A DNA stretch of 64,000 nt, from NCBI GenBank assembly GCA_022818135.1, contig JAFMSR010000006.1:33458997-33522996 (forward strand). The letters are read 5' to 3'. The position numbers and the translations under genes are program-made. This stretch comes from Saxidomus purpurata (Eukaryota > Mollusca > Bivalvia > Venerida > Veneridae). Under the pieces are notes generated by a model, which worked only from the letters and a program-made list of their open reading frames with translations, was not told the origin of the DNA and searched no databases. Every line of letters begins with the position of its first letter. Position 1 is the stretch's first letter. Of this stretch, positions 44,455 through 53,276 are shown piece after piece.

Positions 44455-45894
44455 TTACGCCACGTTGGCGAATGGAAACATCTTCAACGTTTTTAGCAAA
44501 ATATTTCGAGCTCCATTGACGTCTCTGTTTGTTTCGTATGAGCAAGAATTACAAGTAAATGTTTCACTAGCACCGAGTGTTTTGTTTATAACACCACATA
44601 CACCACACGTTTTGGACGTGTATGCTTCGTTCTGGATGATCACTTCGCAACTCGTTCCGATAGATCTGTTTTGTAGCCGTTGCCGAAACTGATAGTGTTG
44701 CCAGCACAGTAGATCTCGTTTCGCTCGTCGCGGTAATCCTCTTTTGCCGACTTCTTTCTTTACAATGCTCGAGACCGATAGTTTACCCAGCGAAACAAGT
44801 TCGTAGTGTTTCACTAGGTGGGAACACAGTGTCGTGTGAATGTGTTTCACGATAGTCTTCCGTCTTAAGTGTAGTTTTTTCAGCTGCGTTTTTCTGTCTT
44901 CGATGGCTTTAGCTTGATCGCGTTTTTGAGCGTTGGTCAAGTGCCAGTGCGTCTCGTCGATCTTATCGTGAATGGGACTTAGATCAAATTCCTTGTCTTC
45001 CTTGATGCCAACTTGGTACGTCGTTTTCTTAACAGGATCGTATACAGTAGCGAACGTCCTACCACCGGGGTCGATACCGCATACACTCTTTTCGAAGTTG
45101 TCGTTCGAATTGTCCCTTCTAGTCCAATGTGGATCACAAGGTAGCTGCAAGACGAATCGACCGCTTGCTCGTTTCATTATTTTGAAATCGTGACTAATTG
45201 GAGGTATTTTATCGACACTGCGATTGATTCGAACTGGTTCTATAAAGTTGGTTTTCATGATGACCAAGTGTTTGGATCTAGGACCGCGACATTTATCTTT
45301 CGCCGTAAGAGATCGTATGTAACCTTTTTGAATACCGATGTATCCTTCTCTGATGCAGTTGCTAACGTCTCGTTGTTGCTTCAACTTGTATCCCTTTTTC
45401 TTCGCTGTATTACACGAAGAACAAAAAATTCTGCACGCGGTTTTCTTTATTGCTGACATTTTGTTATCGAAAAACCACTCGTCACCCGGCAGTCTGTATA
45501 CCGGATCAACGTCCTTTGAATTCGTCCTACAAACAGTTTTTTGAAGGATCACTTGCTTTGCTGGAACGTTCATTTCGTTCACCAAATAGAAACACCAGTT
45601 GTACGTGTAGTTAGTGACTTTCAACATCAGGTTCAGTACGTTCTTCTGAAAACGAGTAGGTTTCAAACCGACAGAAAACGTGGTTAAAAACGAGTCACTG
45701 TCCTCCTTTCGTCGAAGTTTAGATGAGAACCCCGACAATGTCTTTATCATATCAACCTCATCGATACACTCAGTTTGACCGTTGTCCCCTTTATCCTCTC
45801 TCAGGCGTGTGGATTTCCACCATCGCCACATCGTACCGTGTTCCTGCACGTTACACGCATCCCACAAAGTGATGTCTGGTCGCTTTCGTTTCAT
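44455..45894 (-). CDS. Fanzor RNA-guided endonuclease, copy 2
   Basis: 479 residues from the conserved ATG (MKRKRPDITLWD). The frame opens six codons earlier with no ATG, and the other copies fix the start. D275 in CGIDPGGRTFATVYDP, Gly370 in VSLGKLSVSS, Glu423 in QNEAYTSKTC, four zinc-ribbon Cys and D458 are all present, so this copy is the best candidate for an active nuclease. Homology to the other copies upstream of the ATG ends about 55 bp out, so its left end is lost or different. Protein about 90% like copies 1 and 3. Confidence 0.93.
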   Translation of the reverse strand: MKRKRPDITLWDACNVQEHGTMWRWWKSTRLREDKGDNGQTECIDEVDMIKTLSGFSSKLRRKEDSDSFLTTFSVGLKPTRFQKNVLNLMLKVTNYTYNWCFYLVNEMNVPAKQVILQKTVCRTNSKDVDPVYRLPGDEWFFDNKMSAIKKTACRIFCSSCNTAKKKGYKLKQQRDVSNCIREGYIGIQKGYIRSLTAKDKCRGPRSKHLVIMKTNFIEPVRINRSVDKIPPISHDFKIMKRASGRFVLQLPCDPHWTRRDNSNDNFEKSVCGIDPGGRTFATVYDPVKKTTYQVGIKEDKEFDLSPIHDKIDETHWHLTNAQKRDQAKAIEDRKTQLKKLHLRRKTIVKHIHTTLCSHLVKHYELVSLGKLSVSSIVKKEVGKRGLPRRAKRDLLCWQHYQFRQRLQNRSIGTSCEVIIQNEAYTSKTCGVCGVINKTLGASETFTCNSCSYETNRDVNGARNILLKTLKMFPFANVA

Positions 45895-46266
45895 GGCAAA
45901 TAGTGAAGGCAACTTGAGATGACTGGTGGCTTAAATACTTTTTTTTTTACGAAAAGACGAGAAACACAAGCCACATCAATAATCAAACGTTTACAACCAA
46001 AGTAGCCACAAATTTTCAAAAGGCCGCTCAACAAAATCCCTTAGTAGAAATGACGGAACAAAACATACACAGTGGTACTGAAATATCTCCGTAGGAGTAA
46101 AGTGATGATAAACACAAGTGAGGTTTTGTCAATTTATTAATACTGATTCTCAAAAATAAACAGTAACAACAAATCATTTTTTAATTTATCATTTCAATAA
46201 AGCACTTCTTATTTGTACAACCAGCCGTTGTTTTCACAAAGCGTTCAAAAATGTCAAACAGCAAAG

Positions 46267-46584
46267 TCAAATCTTGATCGATCTCGACTTACATGATGAT
46301 CTCAACAGTTTCATTGAAGTCAACCTCTTTGTTTGTCTTTTTATGTGTAATTTTTTCAAGGCTCCTGGTAGTTGAAACTTTTCAGACTGATCTTCCTTTA
46401 GTTTGCAGTCAATTATGATTCCGAGGTAGTTCAATGTCTTGACTCTTTTTTCCTCTGAAACAAACAAAGCAACAATCATTAGTAACAAAAAGCAAATCTT
46501 TTCTGACTCATTTGCGCACGATGCAAATTTATTGTACAGCTCGACTTTATTGTACCACCGACATGTTTCGGAAGAGATATTCAA
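46267..46584 (-). pseudogene. Decayed or spliced relative of the 160-residue ORF at 51.0 kb
   Basis: The frame reads VELYNKFASCANESEK near 46500-46545, which aligns with IHLYNEFCSCANDSEE at the end of the 51.0-kb protein. Downstream a strong acceptor (branch-like TACTAATG, then TTGTTTGTTTCAG, exon from 46454) suggests an intron or a former one. No ATG opens the frame; the rest does not match. Probably a diverged, partly broken paralog whose promoter may be the one at 47.65 kb. Confidence 0.4.
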
Positions 46585-46799
46585 AACATGGCTGCATTAC
46601 CGATTTTAGGGAGCTTTGCGTGTCTCTCTGTAGAGTTCATATTCTGTTTCAAGTTGTACAAACTGACAACTTAACTAACTCAAAAAACTAGAAACTGTGA
46701 CAGAACATGAACTCTTCTCTACAAGGCAGAGAGACAGGCATCGCTGTTTATCTATCTGTGATATCTAAAATTCAAACATATAGTTAATTTCGTGCCAAA

Positions 46800-47395
46800 A
46801 GGAGATGCTGTGAGAGACTAACAAATCAGTAATGTCTAAACATTTTATCAGCTAATTTATACTCGTTCTGCTCCCATTTCACACAGGCTTAAGCATGGTT
46901 AAAAAATCAGTCGTCAGTTACAAAGTTTCCGAGTTTAGCGTGTCTCTATCTGCTTTCGCCAAATTCTGATACCTACAGGTATTGTTTTGAACTAGGATAA
47001 CGCTAGAAGCTTGTCACAAGTAGGCACACATATGGCATACAGAGCTGGTTTGTATGCCCGATCTAGCAATCTTCGCGGACATTTTAGGGCCAGGTCCTGT
47101 TACTAGACGGTGACACTCCTACCTTTCCAAGCTTTTAGCGTCTCATGATGGCCAGAAGCGGTTCCTAATGCTAGTCCGTGCATCACTTCACTGTAGCATT
47201 AAGTCGGTCTAGCGACACCTCCATACTTCTAGCTTCCATTAATTTTCTCCCTCATCTACAAGTCAGTGAGACACACAACGCATTTATCAGTAACCAACGG
47301 CTGATTTCTACTCCCATTTTCTACAGGCTTGTAACTGTTCCGGTGAAACAACACCGAGAGCATGGTTAAAAATCAGCAGTCAGTTACTGACAGCA
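46800..47395. repeat. Diverged direct duplication, about 460 bp apart
   Basis: CATTTTATCAG..., CTCCCATTT..ACAGGCTT and CATGGTTAAAAA.TCAG..GTCAGTTAC occur at 46840-46925 and again at 47283-47385 in the same order. Confidence 0.5.
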
Positions 47396-47639
47396 AGGAG
47401 AGATTTTCTCCTTTGAGCCTATTCCCAATTTCATTCAAGAGTTTGAATTTTGAGACGATGTGAATGATCCAATGTACTCGCCAAAGCACAATTGACCCAC
47501 AGCTCAGCATGCGCAGTGCCACGAATATAATGCGACGGGCAAGAGAGCGGAGCCTCGCACAACATAGACCAAACACATCGTTTTTTTGCCAAACTGACAG
47601 GGAGTCACCTCGAATGTTTTGTGACTCCAAAGAAACTGC

Positions 47640-47742
47640 TTGTGCAGCGCCTTATATACCACCTCAAGTAAGTGGGCGGGACCATTATTTTTTCGCAGCA
47701 ATCTGATTGGCCGGAAAAATAATATTGTCAGAGAGCCAATCA
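47640..47742 (-). promoter_or_regulatory. Strong composite promoter: CCAAT, inverted CCAAT, GC box, TATA
   Basis: Read leftward: ATTGG (complement of CCAAT at 47736), GCCAATC (47705-47711), CCCGCCCAC (47671-47679), and GGTATATAAGG (47650-47660). Start would be near 47625. Short frames downstream (24 and 45 codons) are not recognised; the transcript may splice to 46.5 kb. Confidence 0.55.
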
Positions 47743-48394
47743 GAAGGGAGAAAATGTCACATGATCAGAGCGAAATTTTTTTTTTCTAAACATTGGTCTC
47801 ATAACCAATTTGGCCTTCCTAGTGAACAGACGTGTTTTTGTTTTCTCCTCTGTTCATAAAGTATATTTCGCTAGACGATAAAACATACAAGGCTGATTTG
47901 TATCAAGGAGAAAATTCCCAGTTGTCATTATGTCATTTTTGTTGAAATCGAGCAAACTCGAAAGCTTTTCTCCAAATTTCAGTCAAGACGGAATTTCATA
48001 GTTAACAACATGACAAAGAACCATCATGATAGAGCATTGAAAAGTTGTCTCCATTGACATTGGAGAAAAGGTGCAAAATCTCGATTTCTAAAGTGTATGA
48101 CATTGCATTGAATACAGTAGAAGTTAAATTTGGTCAATGAGATATGTTTTCCGTTTTTTTTCCATTAGCCCCAAGAAAAATGCTCGGAAGGAACTGAGTT
48201 ACTTTTTTCCATCTGTCATATTTAAACTTAGACATCATTTGAGAAAAGTTTCTCAACAGTGTACTTTTCATACATAGGTATTGAGATACTTTTCCTACTG
48301 ATAGCTTTTGTCATGTTGTCATGTTTGGGGCTGAGATAAAAAATCTCTCTCAGTGAGAAATGTTTCTCTTTGATTCATAGAAATATATATCCCT
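47743..48394. other. Repeat-rich non-coding stretch
   Basis: Several degenerate GAGAAAA...AACATGAC segments (for example 47985-48030 and 48240-48260) resemble the Fanzor left-end motif. No gene seen. Confidence 0.45.
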
Positions 48395-48480
48395 TTTTTG
48401 ATATGGAGCTGATTAGGCATATTTTCTCACACTTCAAGTTGAGAGAAAATTTCAAAGTTTAACATGACCTAAAAGAGAAA
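48395..48480 (+). repeat. Fanzor left-end sequence (copy 3)
   Basis: TATTTTCTCACACTTCAAG and GTTGAGAGAAAATTTC followed by AACATGAC; matches 41720-41800 (inverted) and 43700-43850. Confidence 0.65.
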
Positions 48481-48550
48481 TAACTCAATAATAAGTTGTC
48501 ATGATGACATGAAAAACCGTAAAAAGAATAAGTTGTTAATTAAAAAAAGG

Positions 48551-48562
48551 TATTTAAATACC
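48551..48562 (+). promoter_or_regulatory. TATA-like box of Fanzor copy 3
   Basis: TATTTAAATACC 32-43 bp before the ATG, shared with the other copies. Confidence 0.5.
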
Positions 48563-48593
48563 AACCATCTCTAGTTGTTCTTCACTATTTGCC

Positions 48594-50033
48594 ATGAAAC
48601 GAAAGCGACCAGACATCACTTTGTGGGATGCGTGTAACGTGCAGAAACACGGTACGATGTGGCGATGGTGGAAATCTATACGCCTGAAAGAGGATAAAGG
48701 AGGCGAAAGTCAAACTGAGTGCATCGATGACGTCGAAATGATAAAAACATTGTCCGGGTTCTCATCTAAAATTCGACGAAAGGAGGACAATGATAAGTTT
48801 TTGACCACGTTTTCTGTCGGTTTGAAACCTACTCGTTTTCAGAAGAACGTACTGAACCTGATGTTGAAAGTCACTAACTACACGTACAACTGGTGTTTCT
48901 ATCTCGTGAACGAGATGAACGTTCCAGCAAAGCAAGTGATCCTTCAAAAAATTGTCTGCAAAACCAATTCGAAGGACGTTGATCCGATATACAGACTACC
49001 GGGCGACGAGTGGTTTTTCGAGAACAAGATGTCAACGATAAAATTAACCGCGTACAGAAATTTTTGTACATCGTGTAATATAGCGAAGACAAAGGGATAC
49101 CAGTTGAAGCAAAAACGAGACGTTAGCAACTGCATCAGAGAAGGATCCATTGGTATCCAAAAAGCTTTCATACGATCGCTCACGGTAAAGGATAAATGTC
49201 GCGGTCCTAGAGCCAAACACTTGGTTATCATGAAAAACAACTTTAAAGAACCAGTGCGAATCAATCGCAATGTCGATAAAATACCTCCGTTTGCTCACGA
49301 TTTCAGAATTGTGAAACGAGAGAACGGTCGATTCGTCTTGCAGCTACATTGCGATCCACATTGGACTAGAAGAGACCATTCGAACGACCACTTCGAGAAG
49401 AGTGTATGCGGTATCGACCCCGGTGGTAGGACGTTCGCTACTGTATACGATCCTGTTAAAAAAACGACGTACCAAGTGGGCATCGAGGAGGACAAGGAAT
49501 TTGATCTTAGGCCCATCCATGATAAGATCGACGAGACGCACTGGCACTTGACCAACGCTCAAAAACGCGATCAAGCTAAAGCCATCGAAGACAGAAAAAC
49601 GCAGCTGAAAAAACTACACTTTAGATTGAAGACTTTCGTGAAACACATCCATACGACACTGTGTTCTCACCTAGTGAAACATTACGGACTTGTTTCGCTG
49701 GGTAAACTGTCGGTCTCGAGAATTGTAAAGAAGGAAGTCGGAAAAAGAGGATTTCCGCGGCGAGCAAAACGAGATCTACAGTGCTGGCAACGCTATCAGT
49801 TTCGGCAACGGCTACAAGACAGATCTATCGGAACGAGTTGTGAAGTAATCATCCAGAAAGCAGCATACACGTCGAAAACGTGTGGTGTATGTGGTGCTAT
49901 AAACACAACACTCGGTGCTAGTGAAACATTTACTTGCAATTCTTGCGCATACGAAACAAACAGAGACGTTAATGGAGCTCGGAACATTTTGCTAAAGACA
50001 TTAAAAATGTTTCCATTCGCCAATGTGGCGTAA
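48594..50033 (+). CDS. Fanzor, copy 3, predicted nuclease-dead
   Basis: 479 residues, frame intact from MKRKRPDITLWD to ANVA. RuvC-I D275 (CGIDPGGRTF), zinc-ribbon cysteines and D458 (NRDVNGARN) are kept. But where copies 1 and 2 have QNEAYTSKTC this copy has QKAAYTSKTC, so Glu423 is Ala; the usual RuvC-II position is already Gly370. No catalytic glutamate remains at either known position (a conserved Glu417 six residues before is a less likely substitute). It should still bind RNA and DNA. The right end is intact. It may be a drifting copy or a repurposed binder, comparable to nuclease-dead TnpB repressors in bacteria. Confidence 0.9.
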   Translation: MKRKRPDITLWDACNVQKHGTMWRWWKSIRLKEDKGGESQTECIDDVEMIKTLSGFSSKIRRKEDNDKFLTTFSVGLKPTRFQKNVLNLMLKVTNYTYNWCFYLVNEMNVPAKQVILQKIVCKTNSKDVDPIYRLPGDEWFFENKMSTIKLTAYRNFCTSCNIAKTKGYQLKQKRDVSNCIREGSIGIQKAFIRSLTVKDKCRGPRAKHLVIMKNNFKEPVRINRNVDKIPPFAHDFRIVKRENGRFVLQLHCDPHWTRRDHSNDHFEKSVCGIDPGGRTFATVYDPVKKTTYQVGIEEDKEFDLRPIHDKIDETHWHLTNAQKRDQAKAIEDRKTQLKKLHFRLKTFVKHIHTTLCSHLVKHYGLVSLGKLSVSRIVKKEVGKRGFPRRAKRDLQCWQRYQFRQRLQDRSIGTSCEVIIQKAAYTSKTCGVCGAINTTLGASETFTCNSCAYETNRDVNGARNILLKTLKMFPFANVA

Positions 50034-50160
50034 TAGTTTCTCTACAATGTAACTGGTTTGGGGTTGACACATTCCAAGTTCGGTCGGTAGCTAATGTCTG
50101 GAACTGAGCATATTTTCATGCTCAGGTCGGGACACTGACTTCGCCGAATGAAATGGGTTA
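50034..50160 (+). ncRNA. Fanzor copy 3 right end, predicted omegaRNA scaffold
   Basis: 127 bp conserved with copies 1 and 2. Apical hairpin TGAGCAT/ATGCTCA at 50105-50124 (loop ATTTTC), a short middle stem (TGTC/GACA), outer stem GTTCGG (50078-50083) with CCGAAT (50144-50149). Conservation ends after AAATGGGTTA at 50160; the next bases would be the guide. Confidence 0.6.
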
Positions 50161-50221
50161 TTCTGAAACAAACAAGGTTTGCTCTGTTGAATGAGACCGT
50201 GTTCAAAGTTTTCCATTGCGA

Positions 50222-50644
50222 AATGAATAAAGAAAATCGAGACATGGAATCAATAGTTCTCGTCCTTAAACAGATATTTTTTATCTACAGTACTTTACGA
50301 AATACAGTCGCTCAAATTTGGCCAGTCGAAACGGCATGCAAAATTTCTGCCCGTGCCGTTTCCGTGTAAATACATCGGGTCTTTCGGAGAATATTTTGCA
50401 GTTTAAAAACAGTTTTAAAACAGCCAAATGTCCTTCGCGGACAGAAAAGGAACTAACCTTTCATTTTGTATTCCTAGATTTATCCTACAACCTCCTAACG
50501 ACGTTTAAATTCACATTTCTGCTGACCGACGCGCAGCCGATACTTTTCATGTGCAAATGGCGATACCCTACCAAGGGAGCTTACCGGACTGTAAAAACCT
50601 ATACCGTACCGTACAGTATTAGTGTACCTAAGCAAAGTCATTGA
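50222..50644 (+). pseudogene. Frame-disrupted ORF with weak sliding-clamp-like C-terminus
   Basis: Two overlapping plus-strand frames (to 50369, and to 50644) look like one gene with a frame change near 50365. The second frame ends with a segment LLTDAQPILFMCKW, which resembles the D-x-P-[LI] beta strand near the end of PCNA-type clamps. The match is short and I cannot exclude chance. It begins directly after the right end of Fanzor copy 3. If real it would be a DNA-replication gene of an integrated element. Confidence 0.25.
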
Positions 50645-50967
50645 AAAGGGGTCTCATGTTTGTTAATTTAACATACTGAAACAGCATTTACATTCAACAA
50701 TTAAGGTACCATCTCATTAAAAGGCAAAATGCTGTGAAGTTAGGGACCCATTACGCTGTTTGAATATACAACTACATTTCGATTTTCTGATTGAAATTAA
50801 ACAGGCCAGATGGGACGGTATGATGTTGTACGAAAGAGAAAACAGCCTACAACAAATCACTTAACCCCTACTATGACAACATGTCTCTGAAATACGACTA
50901 CTATGACTTTTAGGGACAGGTCAATTATCAAGATAAGGATTGAAAAACAAAGACAGATTCAAGCAGT
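50645..50967. other. Non-coding stretch
   Basis: No gene or repeat recognised. Confidence 0.5.
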
Positions 50968-50969
50968 TT

Positions 50970-50976
50970 TTTTATT
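50970..50976 (-). terminator. Polyadenylation signal of the 51.0-51.6 kb ORFs
   Basis: AATAAA on the minus strand about 35 bp past the 160-residue ORF stop codon. Confidence 0.5.
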
Positions 50977-51010
50977 GCAAAGAAACGTAGCAAATTTAGC
51001 TTTTTCAAGT

Positions 51011-51493
51011 TCATTGAGAAACCTCTTCAGAGTCATTCGCGCAAGAACAAAACTCATTGTATAAATGTATAGAGTCATTGACATTTCCTGCAAAATAGGA
51101 TAGCAAGTTCTTTTCCAAAATATCACACATGTAAACGTGGACAGCCTTTGCCAAAAAGTCCATATCATAATCATGCACAAAATGTTCAGCAGTTTTGCCG
51201 CAATCACTCAAATCTCTTATGAAACATTTATGTAGCGAAAAGCTATACTTTTTATCTGACCGATCGCTTGGGAAGAAAACCAGCTCGGGGTCGACAATCT
51301 TAACCACTCTGCTATTTTCAAAATACAATCGATTCCCATCTTCTGACGGGATCAGATAAATGTCGACATAAAACGACTGTCGCCGTAGTTCCTCAACATC
51401 ATGCACTTGAATGATAGTGTAGTTCTTTGTCTCTTGTCCGAGATGAGAATGGTCTGCAGCTAAACCTTTGGTGTCAACCTGTACCTTCGACAT
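51011..51493 (-). CDS. 160-residue protein, unknown
   Basis: The frame is open further upstream, but the first ATG in it gives MSKVQVDTKGLAADHSHLGQ, 160 residues. Charged, globular, intronless; features include YVDIYLIPSEDG, VVKIVDPELVFFP and a C-terminal LYNEFCSCANDSEE. The latter recurs in the broken copy at 46.5 kb. It overlaps the zinc-ribbon ORF upstream by 34 bp in another frame, an arrangement usual in viruses and compact mobile elements. I do not recognise the family. Confidence 0.55.
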   Translation of the reverse strand: MSKVQVDTKGLAADHSHLGQETKNYTIIQVHDVEELRRQSFYVDIYLIPSEDGNRLYFENSRVVKIVDPELVFFPSDRSDKKYSFSLHKCFIRDLSDCGKTAEHFVHDYDMDFLAKAVHVYMCDILEKNLLSYFAGNVNDSIHLYNEFCSCANDSEEVSQ

Positions 51494-51603
51494 ACCAAAC
51501 AAACGGCCAAGCAGTAACCAGTGGTGCTTTCTGTGATTCTGTGTGTTTGCTCGCAGTTGCACTTCAAACAAAACAGCTTTCTTTGCACAATCAGTTCAGG
51601 CAT
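51460..51603 (-). CDS. 47-residue zinc-ribbon ORF B
   Basis: ATG-initiated, 47 codons: MPELIVQRKLFCLKCNCEQT begins it, then C-x-x-C in VCLVCRRYRL. The layout CxxC-x4-TH...CxxC aligns with the 62-residue ORF at 51770-51958. It sits 82 bp downstream of an X-box (51685-51699) and after a CTATATATG box. Short, so real expression is uncertain, but the paralogy and promoter match support it. Confidence 0.45.
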   Translation of the reverse strand: MPELIVQRKLFCLKCNCEQTHRITESTTGYCLAVCLVCRRYRLTPKV

Positions 51604-51684
51604 CTGACTTGTAACTTAGAGGGTTACATTACATATATAGCTATACTTAGCTTAACTATTATTTTCTTGACTGTCTCATGTCTT

Positions 51685-51699
51685 GGTTACTATAGCAAC
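51685..51699 (-). promoter_or_regulatory. RFX X-box-like palindrome upstream of ORF B
   Basis: GGTTACTATAGCAAC: two mismatches to GTTRCCATRGYAAC. A TATA-like TAGCTATATATG lies at about 51632-51643 between it and the ATG. Confidence 0.5.
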
Positions 51700-51769
51700 T
51701 AACTGAAATTACTTTGACTAACCCATCTTTGACCAGTTTCATTCGATACAAAAGTACCTCGAATCTTGA

Positions 51770-51958
51770 CTAACACATTTTGGGCTTTTCTAATATCCAC
51801 ATCCTATCACATGAAACGCACGTTCGTAGATAATAATCGTCCCCATCAATGAACTTTTCATAGAAAACTACTTTGTGAGTCTCAGTACTTTGACAGTGTT
51901 TGCACCACACTTCCTTGTATTCAGTTTCCGGATACTTGTTTACTTTTCTATCAGACAT
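51770..51958 (-). CDS. 62-residue zinc-ribbon protein A
   Basis: ATG-initiated, 62 codons. WCKHCQSTETHK and RTCVSCDRMWIL give a C-x2-C...C-x2-C ribbon like those of TFIIS-type or viral transcription proteins. No other domain. X-box 73 bp upstream and a TATATTTATT box at about 52008. Likely nucleic-acid or protein binding; function unknown. Confidence 0.5.
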   Translation of the reverse strand: MSDRKVNKYPETEYKEVWCKHCQSTETHKVVFYEKFIDGDDYYLRTCVSCDRMWILEKPKMC

Positions 51959-52030
51959 AATGAAGTGAGTTCAAGCTGATGTGAGATTCCCTACATCAAC
52001 TTTCAAAATAAATATATCCTATCCTACCTC

Positions 52031-52046
52031 GGTTACCATAGCAACC
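52031..52046 (-). promoter_or_regulatory. RFX X-box palindrome upstream of zinc-ribbon A
   Basis: GGTTACCATAGCAACC matches the X-box consensus GTTRCCATRGYAAC without mismatch. Confidence 0.6.
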
Positions 52047-53276
52047 CTCTACTAACCCCCTAACAACCCAACCAACAGTCGGCTATTCACCTACCAAAAT
52101 ACACCCCGGATATTAGGGGGGGGGGGTCTCCACACACATAGCCCCCCTTTTTTTCTCCAGCCATTTTCACTTTCCAACTCCCCACCTATCCCTCACACCC
52201 ATCACAAAAAACAACACTAAATTAATTCAACGTTTTGATATCCTTAAACCTCACTTAAAAGGCACTACTATTTTGCAATTTCACTTTTCAGAATTAATCG
52301 AAAGCCTTGGTGCATTATCAAATGTTTTTAGGCACTTTCCACTGATAGGTTGAGATCAATGCACAAGGATGGATGTATTACCCCGTTAGCATCTTCAATT
52401 ATCTGAGACTGTCCTGAGACTGTCCTAAATATATTTTTACATGCGCATGTCAATTCTTCCTTTAATGATCCTTTACACGATATTAAGTGTTCCAACTAGT
52501 CATTTTATTTCTCCGAAAGGATGACACTAATATGGCCATATTTTATAGTTTGTGTTCCAGCCACAATCTTGTACTGTTTATTTGCATTTCATTCAAATTT
52601 CATATTATTTTAGAGTATCAAGAGAACATGTTGGTTGCATAAAACAGTGACTAACTGAAAATATACGGTCTCTTTGTGATAAAAATAACATAGCTAATTT
52701 TAGTGTCTGAGCCATACATGTAGCTTTCTCACTGCTTAAAATCTGACGTAATTATGAAGGACCTGTAACGTCCTATTGGGATTTCGCTTTTTCACCTTCA
52801 TATCTGATTTGAATATAAGGCTTGTTGAGGACCGAAACATTCTGAGTTCATATATTTGCTGCATATTTTAAATGACTTGCTTTATTGTTAAATTCCGCTA
52901 TTCTGCGATCCTGAACATCCGAGAAAAACAAGCTGTCAAAGGGAAGTAAATCGTTTTTATTGCTGCTGCAGGAGTTTAACATTCTTGTCAGTTATGTACA
53001 TACACATCGATACAAGAAATAACAAATTCTCTTGGTCCCTATAACTACTGTTCGATTGCCGTGTGCTATAAATATATGTAACCCGGCAAATATTCGAACC
53101 AGTCTACCGCAGTATCTATTCTTATTTTGCTTTAATTTTATTTTTTACTTGACAATGACGGATGTGTTAGCTTCAGTAAAAAGTGATGCACGATGCATTC
53201 GTGCAAACTGCGTAAGAACCGAATGACTGAATGATGCTTCTGGTAAAGTTTGTGCCACACCAAATAGTTTATTTGG
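52047..53276. other. Non-coding stretch between the Fanzor island and the fold-back element
   Basis: Contains a G11 run near 52118 and no recognised gene. A 64-codon frame at 53032 is unsupported. Confidence 0.5.

Noticed and set aside
40186..50033. Bacterial contamination as the source of the TnpB-like genes
   Set aside because: They adjoin genes with introns, AATAAA signals and TATA promoters and share the AT-rich context; N-terminal NLS-like KRKRP and the rearranged RuvC site fit eukaryotic Fanzor.
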